The notes: a model not told the origin generated them from the letters alone. Positions 50,905 to 61,285 are shown, numbered from the stretch's first letter. The stretch: 64,000 nt of DNA from Aspidapion aeneum (GCA_963576565.1 OY755042.1:6968372-7032371); one strand, 5' to 3'. Program-made: numbers and translations.

Positions 50905-53553
50905 TTACCATGAATTTTTTAATTTATACGTGTATCTGGAATTGCTTAAATGTTGTAGTGTTGTCAGTTTTCGTTTTTCTTTTTTCTTTTGATAAATTTC
51001 CTGATTTGTTTCAGAACAAAATTTTTTTAAAATAAGCTTAGTACTAAATTTTAAAAAATTATTAATTATTAATATTTTGTGTTCTTCACATGTAAACCAG
51101 TCAAAGTTTAAATGACGAAATAAGTAAATTCGAATTTTTTTTCCGATATGTTTAACATGTGCATATTTTGGTAATATATAATAAAGAATATCGTAAATTT
51201 TTTCTAAAGCTCGATAAACTGACTCTGTGACATAGGTTAGTCTTTTCTTGTTGTCATTTTCCTTAAACATAAAAGTATGGTATGGTGCAATATTGTCTGA
51301 TAATAAATTGGTGCAGTTTTCACAATCTCTATTTTTTAATTTTTTTATAATAAAGCCGGCCACATATGATGTTATAGCAATATCATAATCATCATTTTTA
51401 TCTTTATTAAAATCAGGAGGCACAATAATTTCTTCAAATTCGTATTTTTCAGTGTTATCAAGTTCTAAATCTAGCATCTCGTCAGGCGTATCTTCTTCCA
51501 AAAAAGAATGAAGGTTTTCTAAAATGGAACCGTTATCATCTTTTTGACAATTCTGGCCTGATTTTTGAGTAGAAATTAAATTGTTAATTATTAAAGTTTT
51601 TAGCGCCGAAATAAATTGGTAGCAACTGGGATCTGTGTGAGCTGCCGTGTAACTTCGGACGCCACCAAACATGTTTTCTAACGCATCTTGGTTGAGTGTT
51701 TTTGTTCTGAGATGTTTAAACCCCATTGATTTTAAGTCATTAAATAAAAGAATTGTCGCTTTAATGGTAGTTATCCAGCCGCTTTTAAAAGGAATATTGT
51801 TGGTAATCACTGTAAAGTTGTTTTTGGAAATAAATTGCCAGCTGTCAATTTTTGGTAAGAGTGAGTGCCAAAATTGAATATGCATAGATGTTGGTGACAA
51901 ATTTCTGCGCAAAGGCTTTCCAACATGTGATCGAATTGTGCAGCCATTAAACGAATCAAAAAGTTGGTCAACATCATGTACAAACTCAGCAGTTTGCATA
52001 GCTACAGATGGCAACTTACCACTAGAAACCATGCTTTCCAAAGTTGAAGCCATGGTCTGGCTGAGCACGCGTGCTGCTACACAGACCTTCATTTTTAATT
52101 CAGGTCTATTTTGCAAAGAATGCAAATAGGCTGGCCTGATTTTTCTTAAACCTTGAAATCTTTTCTGTTGATCTAAAACGTAACATTGTTTTATATGTTC
52201 AAATCTGGCTATGCGGCCGAATTTGCCAAACCGAATATTATATTTAAATAAGGCATTCCTAGTATTTATAAGTAAATGAGAAGGATCAAAAAGGGTGAAA
52301 ATTTGTACACCATTTACAAAAAAAAATGGTCCAGGTCTTTCAATTGAAGGATTAGTTGTCATTTTCTTAATTGCAGTTCGAAAATTTAAACCCTGATCAC
52401 AAATTGTTGCTTTTATAACAAAACCAGCCATCTGACACTCTTCAATAAGTTGAGGTATTAATTTGACTAAATCTAAGGTAGACACAGTATCTCGTGTAAA
52501 ATAATATGCAATCGGCTGCTTCCATTTTTTTCCTAAGCCAACTAGCATAAAAGTCAAGGCATGAGTTGCATGTTTATTTTGCCGCCCCAAATTTCCCATG
52601 TCCACAAAACCTACAACTTCATCATTTTTTTCATCGAAAAATAAATTTTCTAATAAAGAAATTTCATCAAATAATAGAACACATATTTTATCAAGTTCAT
52701 GCATATTTAAAGATCTTTGTTTTAATTTTTCGAATAAAGTTTTGTTAATGCCAGGCTCAAGCTGTACATTTTTTAGCAACAACTTTAAAGTTGATGGTGC
52801 CAGAAGGGGAATACATTTTTTTAACAATTTGTAACTTCTAGGTCCCTTTTTATATAGAGCTAAAGCAAATACCTTATTTTGTTTCGACCATGTAGATCTT
52901 TTTACCTGAGCATTTCTGTAAGTAGCTTCAATTAATGATATTCCTGCTGGGTCAAGGTTTTTTTCAATATGATCAAACTTTCCAATTTGAGACATGTGGT
53001 ACGCCTTTTTTAAATTAAGTTTATAGTTTTCTAAAGTTTTTTTCATCTTATACATTTTTTGTTGTGGATTTCTGTTAATTTGAAATAATTTTTTTTCTGA
53101 AGTACTTAATTGTTTTAATCTGGTTTTATTATTGTGAATTTTAGAAATATCAGAAGGTTGACTTTCAAAACTATTTGTGAGGAGCCTAGGCTGTACTTGA
53201 TGACTAAACTTCAAAGATGTACTAGCTTGAGGCTGGTAATTATAAGCAGTATTATTGACATTAGTATTTTCATTAGTTTCATCTTCTTTTTTAAAAGGTG
53301 TAGCAAATTTATTTAACCTTTTGTGTTCTGAATCACAAAAATGTATATCCAAAAAATGATCCTCACAAAGATAAACTCGGTTTTCAGAACTAGGTAGGCC
53401 CATTATTGAAAACCATTTTAGCCGCCTTTCTATGTCGTGTTCGGGAAATCGAAAAAAACGTTTGTTTTTATACTGTTCATTGTCTACTTTTGTATAGTAT
53501 GCATTTTTGCAGTTTTTTGCTGCACATTTATATCCCAGTTTAATGCCAGACAT
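50905..53553 (-). CDS. THAP-domain P-element-like transposase, intact
   Basis: A single uninterrupted frame of 882 codons, similar in size to THAP9 (about 900) and longer than Drosophila P transposase. Residues 1-87 form a C2CH THAP zinc finger: C10, C15, C63, H66, conserved W47 and an AVPTIF-like FATPF at 83-87. A lysine-rich coiled region follows. The transposase core has LLFDEISL (D near 296), ATICDQGLNF (D near 386), a FDPSHLLINTRNALFKYN segment of the GTP-binding insertion region, and TLNQDALENMFGGVRSY (E near 626), which would make a DDE/RNase H-like triad. It would bind terminal DNA and catalyse cut-and-paste movement; it may also be domesticated. Hairpin modules abut the 3' end. No TIRs were found on the 5' side. 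Confidence 0.92.
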   Translation of the reverse strand: MSGIKLGYKCAAKNCKNAYYTKVDNEQYKNKRFFRFPEHDIERRLKWFSIMGLPSSENRVYLCEDHFLDIHFCDSEHKRLNKFATPFKKEDETNENTNVNNTAYNYQPQASTSLKFSHQVQPRLLTNSFESQPSDISKIHNNKTRLKQLSTSEKKLFQINRNPQQKMYKMKKTLENYKLNLKKAYHMSQIGKFDHIEKNLDPAGISLIEATYRNAQVKRSTWSKQNKVFALALYKKGPRSYKLLKKCIPLLAPSTLKLLLKNVQLEPGINKTLFEKLKQRSLNMHELDKICVLLFDEISLLENLFFDEKNDEVVGFVDMGNLGRQNKHATHALTFMLVGLGKKWKQPIAYYFTRDTVSTLDLVKLIPQLIEECQMAGFVIKATICDQGLNFRTAIKKMTTNPSIERPGPFFFVNGVQIFTLFDPSHLLINTRNALFKYNIRFGKFGRIARFEHIKQCYVLDQQKRFQGLRKIRPAYLHSLQNRPELKMKVCVAARVLSQTMASTLESMVSSGKLPSVAMQTAEFVHDVDQLFDSFNGCTIRSHVGKPLRRNLSPTSMHIQFWHSLLPKIDSWQFISKNNFTVITNNIPFKSGWITTIKATILLFNDLKSMGFKHLRTKTLNQDALENMFGGVRSYTAAHTDPSCYQFISALKTLIINNLISTQKSGQNCQKDDNGSILENLHSFLEEDTPDEMLDLELDNTEKYEFEEIIVPPDFNKDKNDDYDIAITSYVAGFIIKKLKNRDCENCTNLLSDNIAPYHTFMFKENDNKKRLTYVTESVYRALEKIYDILYYILPKYAHVKHIGKKIRIYLFRHLNFDWFTCEEHKILIINNFLKFSTKLILKKFCSETNQEIYQKKKEKRKLTTLQHLSNSRYTYKLKNSW

Positions 53554-53832
53554 TACTGCACCAAATTCCAGATACGATTATTGGGTTTTTTATACATTAA
53601 CTAAATGTAAAACCTAAGCTAGGTATACCCATAGAAATTATTCTATGGGTATATCAATGAAAATATTAACATTAACAAATATTTATTTATATATATTTTT
53701 TTCTTCTCCTTTTTCTATCCCATTTATTGTTATTGCATTGAATTGGCTAAAAAAAAAAAAAGTTGCCAGAGGGATTTATAAAAAAGTAAGTATTTTGAAA
53801 TTAATTTAATATATTTTGCAAATTAATCCTAC
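53554..53832. other. 5' flank of the THAP transposase
   Basis: Contains a perfect 13-bp-stem hairpin TATACCCATAGAA-ATTA-TTCTATGGGTATA at about 53622-53651, which could be transcriptional or transposon-end DNA. No coding sequence. Confidence 0.4.
53622..53651. repeat. Perfect hairpin upstream of the THAP gene
   Basis: 13-bp arms TATACCCATAGAA and complement with a 4-base loop, about 70 bp upstream of the transposase start codon. Confidence 0.8.
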
Positions 53833-53834
53833 TA

Positions 53835-54002
53835 CAGTCAAACCTCTATAACTCGAACCTGAAGGGACAACCAAAACAGTTCGAGTTATGGAGAGTTCAA
53901 GTTATAGAAACTCGAGTTACATAGGTTAAAATATATGTAAAAAGTGCAGTGACCGCTTAAAAGGTTCGAGTTATAGAGGTTCGAGTTAGAGAGGTTCGAC
54001 TG
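53835..54002. mobile_element. Pogo/Tigger-like MITE, copy 1
   Basis: TA-flanked 168-bp element, ends CAGTCAAACCTCTATAACTC and complement GAGAGGTTCGACTG. The interior repeats TTCGAGTTATAGAGG-type text on both strands. CAGTCGAACCTC-like ends with TA duplication are typical of pogo-group mariner elements. Confidence 0.85.
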
Positions 54003-54004
54003 TA

Positions 54005-55109
54005 TATTGGTACTTAATTATTTTTTCATGGTGAGTATGGAGGGCTCAGTAAATGATTCACATCATACTAAATCAGTCCAAAGGGCAGAAAAAATCACAG
54101 ACATACAAACATACTAACAATGGCATACACACAAATGAACCCTTGGCAAACTTGCAAATAGATACATTTTATTCTTGATTTTAGGGGAAAAAATCATGTT
54201 TTAGGAGAAAAAATCATGTTTTAGGGGTCAGTATTCAGCCTGTATTTATTTGCAATATTAAATATTAATTACACAACGTTTGCCACAAAAACAAAAAAAA
54301 ATATGTTTGTTATTAATTTCTTTTTGAGGGGCGTCGCGAAGAAGGGACAGGTGAGAGTCATCCCCCAATGTTGCTAGAAAGTTTTGAAATTTGGCAAAGG
54401 ATGGAAAATTTAGGGTTAGTTGGGACAACTTAAAATGTTAAATTATTTAATATTCGGAGGAAATCACAAATAAAACTTTAGGTAAAACCACAAAAAAAAA
54501 ATTGTGTAGAAAGTTTTTGGACAAAAATTTTTAAAAAATTCTTGTTGGTCAATCTAAAATTCTCTAGATAAATTATCAAAAAAATTTTTCAATATTTGGG
54601 AAAAGTGTCCAATGCCTCCTCCCCTTCCCCTACCCAATAAGCCTTTGTGTCAGCCCTGTCTAAAATGTGTGTATACATAATATCATTTCAGGGGCTCAAT
54701 TTTTAACGAAGGGAGCCCCTAAAACTCTCCCCTAGTTATGCTCATTCTTAAATTATTTAATACAAAAGTTCAGGATTTTTGATCCTCCCTCCCCCCTCTG
54801 TAATGCATTTTTAAGAAAAAATACATTAAAAAAAGGTTAAGTGTAATGCAAGGCCAAACTCTCTCCCTCCTTGAGTATTACATGTTTTAAACAGAACTTA
54901 TTAACCAATATTTCTCTATTACTTACCTAAATGAAGAAACATTTGCATCCAAGTGGAGTTCCAAAGTGGAGTTCTAAGTATGGTTTTAATTGTTGACAAA
55001 TTATGGTTGAGTTTGGTTCATTCAATCATCATCACTGTCCAATGTTAAAGCAATAGCTAAAAATAAGAAAGTTTAAACACTAAAATAAAATACATGTGCA
55101 CCCAGGAAG
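54005..55109. other. Spacer without recognised genes
   Basis: Contains a short direct repeat (ATCATGTTTTAGG-GGAAAA near 54185-54230) and several TCCCTCC-rich stretches. No gene is recognised. Confidence 0.35.
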
Positions 55110-55117
55110 GGTTGCCC

Positions 55118-55481
55118 TGAGGGGTGAACAGCTCTCACAATCGGTGTACACATTTCTCACAATCTGTTCATAATCCTTCACAATCTTTACACAATCCCTC
55201 CCAATCACCCACAATCTGTCACAATCTCTCACAATCTTACCACAATCCCTCACAATCTTACCACAATCCCTCACAATCTTTACACAATCCTTCACAATCT
55301 TAGCAAAAGATTGTGGATTTTCCCCCCGCCCCTTCAGGCAAGCTACACCGCTGCTCAGTCCTGCACAATCCCTCACAATCTTTCGCACTCTTGCCACAGC
55401 CACAATCCCTCACAATCTTACCAAAAGATTGTGGATTTTCACAATCGATGTACACATTTTGGGGTAGCTGTTCACCCCTCG
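55118..55481. mobile_element. MITE with internal CACAATC minisatellite
   Basis: Ends TGAGGGGTGAACAGCT and complement AGCTGTTCACCCCTCG, with an 8-bp duplication GGTTGCCC (55110-55117 and 55482-55489). Just inside lie ATCGGTGTACACATTT and ATCGATGTACACATTTT. The body is an array of roughly 11-bp units (TCACAATCTTA, CACAATCCC). The layout matches 38038-38698 although the minisatellite is unrelated. Open frames on both strands are repeat translations. Confidence 0.85.
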
Positions 55482-55654
55482 GGTTGCCCCATCCAAGCCT
55501 AAGAATTTTTAGACATTTTCCATATATTTCATAAATAAAAAAGGAAGATATGGCTTAATGGGGTCTTGGGTCCCCTCCAAGAGCTATTCCTGGGTGTGCT
55601 ACTGACTACAATATGTACTAAAACATTGCAATAATAATTACACTCTTGTAACTA

Positions 55655-55839
55655 CAGTCGAACCTCTCTAACTCGAACCTCTATAACTCGAACCCCTCTA
55701 TAACTCGAACCTTTTAAGCGGTCCCTGCACTTTTTAAATGTATTTTAACCTATGTAACTCGAGTTTCTATAACTCGAACTCTCCATAACTCGAACTGTTT
55801 TGGTTGTCCCTTCAGGTTCGAGTTATAGAGGTTCGACTG
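55655..55839. mobile_element. Pogo/Tigger-like MITE, copy 2
   Basis: TA-flanked 185-bp element, ends CAGTCGAACCTCTCTAACTC and complement. Its interior is the reverse of copy 1 (GGTTCGAGTTATAG, GCGGTCCCTGCAC). Confidence 0.88.
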
Positions 55840-55859
55840 TATATGACAATTACCCATAA

Positions 55860-56020
55860 CCTGTGGGTGAACAGCTGAACCAAATTTGTACACCATCCTA
55901 CAGGACTCAAATAAATTCTTGGCCCTGTAGTGTGTTTTAGAGTCCTGTATAGTGACCTGTGGAGTCGTGTTGAAAAATTTTGTACCTACATTTACTGATC
56001 AGCTGCTATCAGTCCTCACC
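55860..56020. mobile_element. Third possible member of the GGGGTGAACAGCT MITE family
   Basis: GGGTGAACAGCTGAACC-AAATTTGTACACC at the left and TTTTGTACCTACATTTA-CTGATCAGCTG at the right frame about 130 bp with CCTGTAGTGTG / TCCTGTATAGTG steps, the same plan as 38038-38698 and 55118-55481. Similar text (GGATGGTGTACAAATTTGG, TTCAGCTCATTATTCAC) occurs reversed at 58945-58985. Boundaries are uncertain. Confidence 0.4.
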
Positions 56021-56711
56021 AATAACACTCAATGCAATAATAAAAAAGTTAGTACGCATTTTATTTAAAGTCAAGTGTCTAAATTCATTGTCATTCTTAA
56101 TATTTGCCTTGCCTTTTACCGGCTGTTTGGTAAGTGTCTATAATGTGACCAACTTTGTTCAAAGGATCAAACAATTAAAAAGCTTTAAAAGCATCTATTT
56201 TTTATTATGAAGTATCAAAGCAGCTGATGACTACAACAATGTGCTAAAATTTGGGACTCATGACTATCAATGACAAATAAATCATTCTGAGAAATGAGAA
56301 ACCTAAATTTTGAAGAGAACACCCAAAAATCTTCTAGAGAATGAGTATCAAACACTCTATTACAATTATGATCTAACTCAACACCTATTATATGAATAAA
56401 CTTTTAGAATAACGAATATATAAATCAACCCTTACTTCGAGAAGCTAAATTATCTTATCTTACCTTGTCTTAATCACAAAACAATGTGGTTTTTGTGAAA
56501 AAATTATAATATTGCAAATTTGTTGCATCGCCAAAAGCACGCCAAGAATTTGAGGCTTTCTCTATGATTTGAGGTTAGGTCCTTTCAACTTTAGCCCTTT
56601 TCAAGCGAATACCTAGTAATTAACTCTGGTTATCCCTTGGTTGACATTAAAAATCAGCTGCTTAGGCCCTTAGCCTATTACCACAGAAACACAGCTTGGA
56701 TAGGTTTTTTT

Positions 56712-56725
56712 TATAACCGGTTATA
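56712..56725. promoter_or_regulatory. TATAACCGGTTATA palindrome upstream of the small gene
   Basis: A perfect 14-bp palindrome about 65 bp before the ATG. Its core AACCGGTT is the consensus known for Grainyhead-type transcription factors; function here is inference. Confidence 0.3.
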
Positions 56726-56789
56726 TTTTGTTGTTGCTTTTTGCGATTTTTTAAAGAAGTTTAGTTGGTTTTAGTGCGCTTTTTAAAAG

Positions 56790-57138
56790 ATGAATAATAA
56801 TCTTCTTGCCAGTATTGAATTTGAGTGCTTTTCGACCGAATCTCAAATACTGGCGTATTTGATTCGAAATGGGCATAATTTGGAAAAAAAATTAAATATA
56901 ATTAACAGTGGTAAGAGTAGGTTATCCTGTTTTTTTATGATATTGCGTGTATAAAAGTCTACATTGAAAAACTTAGAGGAAGTCAAGGGTTGATGAAACG
57001 GAAAAAATTTTAGCACGACAAGAGAAATTCCACTCATTTCAAAAATTCACGCAAAAAGAAAAAAAACAAATGATTGTGAGGTTAGAAAACTCAATAACAT
57101 TCCTCGAAAGTGTGGTAAATACCGGTAATAAACAATGA
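56790..57138 (+). CDS. Candidate small two-exon gene, unknown 81-aa protein
   Basis: Exon 1 (56790-56910) starts at ATG and reads MNNNLLASIEFECFSTESQI with ILAYLIRNGHNLEKKLNIIN, ending before GTAAGA. Exon 2 (57014-57138) follows an acceptor (AAAAATTTTAG) in matching phase and reads ARQEKFHSFQKFTQKEKKQM and IVRLENSITFLESV to a TGA. The intron is 103 bp, typical for insects. The protein is hydrophilic and helical with a likely coiled coil in the second half; no domain is recognised. The last codons overlap a GGTAAATACC inverted repeat, so the true end may be a further splice at GTAAAT (57115). Confidence 0.5.
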
Positions 57139-57290
57139 CGTACAAAGGGAGTGGTATTTACCAAGGCCGCTTGAACGCCTATGGTAAATACTAGTAATTA
57201 CTAGTTATTCGCTTGAAAACGGCTTTTGTTTCCAATATAGGGCTGTAAAACATATAGGGCTGTCTAACAAAACATATGATCAAATCCAAG

Positions 57291-57347
57291 ATGTCTTCCA
57301 TAGGACAGACAAACCGATTTCCCATAAGCCGTAATGTTAACAAAAAC
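57291..57347 (+). CDS. Putative 19-codon first exon, plus-strand copy
   Basis: ATG then MSSIGQTNRFPISRNVNKN before GTAAAT. A near-identical exon (MVAMGQTKRFPISRNVNKN) lies at 59730-59786 on the minus strand, and the following sequences are also alike, so this is one arm of a divergent duplication. No second exon is seen on this side; a GC-rich repeat interrupts at about 57570. Confidence 0.35.
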
Positions 57348-57569
57348 GTAAATTTTACAAAAACGACAAGAGCTTTAGTCTCAAAAATTAATCAGTTTTA
57401 AGAATAGATCCTTTGTGCATATGGGAAAAATGCGTTTTTCTTAAAAATATTAAACTAAAGCGAGAAAATCTGAAATAAAAGGGACCATGTTTTCTTCAAA
57501 AAAGTAGGTTATGTTTTTGTTTATTTTGTTTTTTTTTTAACTTTTTTTCTAGTTTTTTCACTTATTTTG

Positions 57570-57740
57570 AATTACTACATGGGCGCACCAAGGGGGCGGG
57601 GGGCTAGGGGGGCGGACCCCCCAAACCACATATTTTTTTAGATATTTTCCATATATTTCATGAGTAAACAGAAAAAATAGCATAAAGTACATCATGAGAC
57701 CTCTGGGGCCCCCCAAAGGTTTTTGAAGTTTTTTGACCAA
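57570..57740. repeat. GC-rich repeat fragment
   Basis: GGGCGCACCAAGGGGGCGGG at the left and GGGGCCCCCCAAAGG at the right with TATTTTCCATATATTTCAT inside; the latter also occurs near 55515. Probably a MITE remnant with unclear ends. Confidence 0.4.
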
Positions 57741-59037
57741 TGAATCAATGAACTATCAGCCCAAGGTAGGGGAAAGTAGTTCTATTCAAAGAGCTCACTT
57801 CAAGGCTCACTTAACAGAGACGAAATTGAAATAGACTAAACTTTTCTCATCAGATTCAGGTTTTCTATTAGGATCTTTTGTTGTACTTGACTAAACCTTT
57901 TGCTAAGTAATAGGCCTTCTATAGCATTAAACTGTGAAAAATATTTCACTATGATTTTTAGGTTTAGACAAAGTTTAATCACGGATCACCTTAACAAAGG
58001 TGATCCGTGGTTTAATTGTTTTAACCCTCCAGTAGTAAAATGAAAAAGAGGCACAACTTATAGGTAGGTCAGTCCAACAGATCAATATGCACATATAAGT
58101 TCCAACCAAGGTTGGTCAAGCAAACTTCTAATAAGTACTTTACAAAATATGTTTATTTAAAAAAATATAAGTAAACATTATATAAAAAAAAAAACTTGCA
58201 AAATTAAAATACAGTTTTTTCTTGTCATTGGCCTCACACACCATACATCACCATATGATTTTCCATGAACTATAATACATAGGGCTTAAGTACGGTCAAA
58301 TTCATCAGCTCACAACAGTAAGCACTGTTCAAATTTTACAACAGTACAATATTCGCTGTTGTATTACTACTGTTACTATTACTTTTATTACTGTTTTTTT
58401 GTAACAATATTTGCTCAATTATGTATCTAAAAGTTTATGCAAATAAATCTACTACTACTCTACAATTGGGCGTAACAGCATATGACCCATTAGGAGTATT
58501 AGAACCCAAATTTTTTTGAGAGAAATTGAAAAAAATATCTGAGAGAACTTATTTGTTTTTCTTGTGGTCATCAAAGTCAACAAAGATTACTTTTTTATCC
58601 ATCTATTATTAATGATGCCAAAAAATTTTTTTTTGGTAATAAGCTCAGTAAATTACCGGAGAAATTTCACAACAGGACTTGTAGTAGGTCCAGTCAGATA
58701 CTATACAAATTTTACGGTGTACAAGTTTTAGGTGTCAAAAAGCATGGAAATAAAGGAAAATTTGCAGCAAAATAGTTTAAGATAAAAAGAGGTTTGAGTT
58801 AGGGAGACTGTCAAACTCACCAGTTTATTCTAAACTGTTTTGATTTCTGTAAAATAAATATTTATTAAAGAAAAAGAAACTTTGATGATACACGACTTCA
58901 CTCGACACTATACAGGATGATACACTACCAAAAGTTTATTTAAGGTTCTGTAGGATGGTGTACAAATTTGGTTCAGCTCATTATTCACACTTTAACCTCA
59001 TATTGTTTTCCTTTTCTTTCTTCTCAGGACCCTTTTT
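57740..59037. other. Spacer between THAP relic pieces
   Basis: Contains a perfect hairpin CACGGATCACCTT-AACA-AAGGTGATCCGTG at about 57979-58008. GTACAAATTTGGTTCAGC near 58960 is related to 55870. No gene is recognised. Confidence 0.35.
57979..58008. repeat. Perfect hairpin CACGGATCACCTT
   Basis: 13-bp arms with a 4-base loop. Confidence 0.8.
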
Positions 59038-59141
59038 TCAACCATCATTTTTAAAATTTTTCAACTGTTTTGAAACAATAATCCATTCAGGAGAGACCCA
59101 GTCATGATCATTGCTGTATTCTAGTTTTGAAAGTTGCTTGC
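59038..59141 (-). pseudogene. THAP-type gene relic, second piece
   Basis: After an acceptor (TTACTATTCTAG) the minus strand reads KQLSKLEYSNDHDWVSPEWI and ends at TGA. It matches the stretch that follows the THAP zinc finger in many insect proteins (GKPAxLYDxxNPDWAPxL). Separated from the first piece by 150 bp with GT/AG borders. Confidence 0.5.
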
Positions 59142-59291
59142 CTAGAATAGTAAAAAAATCATAGTGAAATATTTCTTACAGTTTAACACAATTCTATGTT
59201 ACACTTCTGCAAAAGGTCCACTCAAGCACAAAAAAAGATCCCAATAGAAAATGTTGCCAAAATGGCAGTTGCACATTTATCCAAAACAAAC

Positions 59292-59495
59292 CTGACAAAA
59301 AACTTTCGAATATTTCAATTTATCCTCTGTTAAGTCAGGTAATAGAGCACTTATCCACTTTCTTTTCCCTTCTTTGAGCTGATACCTAGTTCATTTAAAT
59401 CAAGATGATTTTTTAAGGTCAAAATACTTGGCATTCCATCAAAACTAACATTATCAAGCTCTCCCCAGCTGCCACAATTCATAACAGCACAGAAA
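59292..59495 (-). pseudogene. THAP zinc-finger gene relic, first piece
   Basis: After an acceptor (TCATTATTCTTAG) the frame reads FCAVMNCGSWGELDNVSFDG, then MPSILTLKNHLDLNEL, a frameshift at about 59395, and QLKEGKRKWISALLPDLTED then KLKYSKVFCQ. This is the C-x4-C half of a THAP domain with its conserved W. In the second zinc pair the text reads CQVC where C-x2-H is expected, so the histidine is missing unless the frame is misread. The frameshift and missing residue indicate decay. Confidence 0.6.
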
Positions 59496-59729
59496 CTAAG
59501 AATAATGATTCAAACTGAGTAAAAAACTGGAAAAAAAGTAAAAAAAAACAAAAGTAAATAAAAACATAACCTGACTTTTGAACAAAACATGGTCCCTTTT
59601 ATTTGAGATTTACTGGCTTCAATTGATTTTTTTTAAGAAAAACGCATTTTTCCCATGTGTACAAAGGTTCAATACTTAAAACAGCATCTTTGTTGTAAGT
59701 TAAATCGTTTCACTTTTTTTAAAAATTAC

Positions 59730-59786
59730 GTTTTTGTTAACATTGCGGCTTATGGGAAAACGCTTTGTCTGTCCCATGGCGACCAT
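59730..59786 (-). CDS. Putative 19-codon first exon, minus-strand copy
   Basis: Minus-strand ATG, 19 open codons ending NVNKN, then GTAATT. It lies upstream of the THAP relic, but its phase does not join the relic's acceptor directly. Differences from the plus-strand copy at 57291-57347 are partly at third codon positions. Confidence 0.35.
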
Positions 59787-59919
59787 CTTGGATCGAAAAA
59801 CAGCTGATCGTGACAGTTCGTTAGACAAGCTAATAGGGACTACATATTTAACTGACCAGAATTTTACTGACCAACGATTTTTTTATAATTTTCGATGTCA
59901 CAACTACAACCACATTCTC

Positions 59920-61285
59920 CTAGCTTCTACCACCAAAAAAACAACTACTACCACCTCCCCCTAGATTCTACCACCAAAAAATCAACTACTACCACCTTCC
60001 CCTAGCTTCTACCAACAAAAAAACCAACTACTACCGCCTCCCCCTAGCTTCTACCAGCAAAAAACCAACTAATACCACCTTCCCCTAGATTCTACCAGCA
60101 AAAAACCAACTACTACCACCTCCCCCTTGATTCTACCACCAAAAAATCAACTACTATCACCTTCCCCTAGCTTCTACCAACAAAAAAACGAACTACTACC
60201 GCCTCCCTCTAGCTTCTACCAGCATAAAACCTACTACTACCACCTCCCCTAGATTCTACCACCAAAAAATCAACTACTACCACTTTCCCGTAGCCACTAC
60301 CACAAAAAAATCAACTACTACCACTTTCCCCTAGCTTCTACCAGCAAAAAATCAACTACTACCACCTACCCTAGATTCTACCACCAAAAAACTAACTACT
60401 ACCACCTTCTCCAAGCTTCTACCAACAAAAAACCAACTACTACCACCTTCCCCTAGCCTCTACCAATAAAAAATCAACTACTACCACATTCCTCTAGCTT
60501 CTACCAGCAAAAAATCAACTACTACCACCTCCCCTTAGATTCTACCAACAAAAAACTAACTACTACCACCTCTCCCTAGCTTCTACCAGCAAAAAAACTA
60601 ACTACTACCACATTCCCCTAGCTTCTACCAGCAAAAAACCAACTAGTACCACCTTCCCCTAGCTTCTACCAACAAAAAAACCAACTACTACCGCCTCCCC
60701 CTAGCTTCTACCAGCAAAAAACCAACTAATACCACCTTCCCCTAGCTTCTACCAGCAAAAAACCAACTACTACCACTTCCCCCTAGATTCTAGCACCAGA
60801 AAATCAACTACTACCACCTTCCCCTAGCCTCTACCAATAAAAGATCAACTACTACCACCTCCCCCTAGATTCTACTACCAAAAAATCAACAACTGCCACC
60901 TTCGCCCAGCCTCTACCAATAAAAAATCAGCTACTACCACCTCTCCCTAGATTCTACCACCAGAAAATCAACTACTACTACATTCCCCTAGCTTCTACCA
61001 GCAAAAAATCAACTACTACCACCTCCCACTAGATTCTACCAGCAAAAAACCAACTACTACCACTTCCCCCTAGATTCTATCACCAGAAAATCAACTACTA
61101 CCACCTTCCCCTAGCCTCTACCAATAAAAGATTAACTACTACCATCTCCCCCTGGATTCTACCACGAAAAAATCAACTACTATTACCTTCCCCTAGCCTC
61201 TACCAATAAAAAATCAACAACTACCACATTCTCCTTATTGGTTTTCTACTACCAAAAGTCCAACTACTACCACCATCCCCTAGCT
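59920..61285 (+). repeat. ~40-bp minisatellite array, plus orientation
   Basis: About 33 units of the type AGCTTCTACCACCAAAAAAC then CAACTACTACCACCTTCCCC, with GATTCTACCACC and CTTCTACCAAC variants partly alternating, suggesting higher-order duplication. Confidence 0.92.

Larger units (their letters stand above)
56593..57226. repeat. Inverted repeat flanking a small gene candidate
   Basis: AGCCCTTTTCAAGCGAATAC at 56593 and complement GTTATTCGCTTGAAAACGGC near 57204-57223, arms of about 30 bp with a few mismatches, extending into CTAGTAATTA on both sides. They bound 634 bp that include the two-exon frame 56790-57138. Confidence 0.6.

Noticed and set aside
55080..55534. Open frames with VRDCGKIVRDC repeats
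   Set aside because: Translations of the CACAATC minisatellite.
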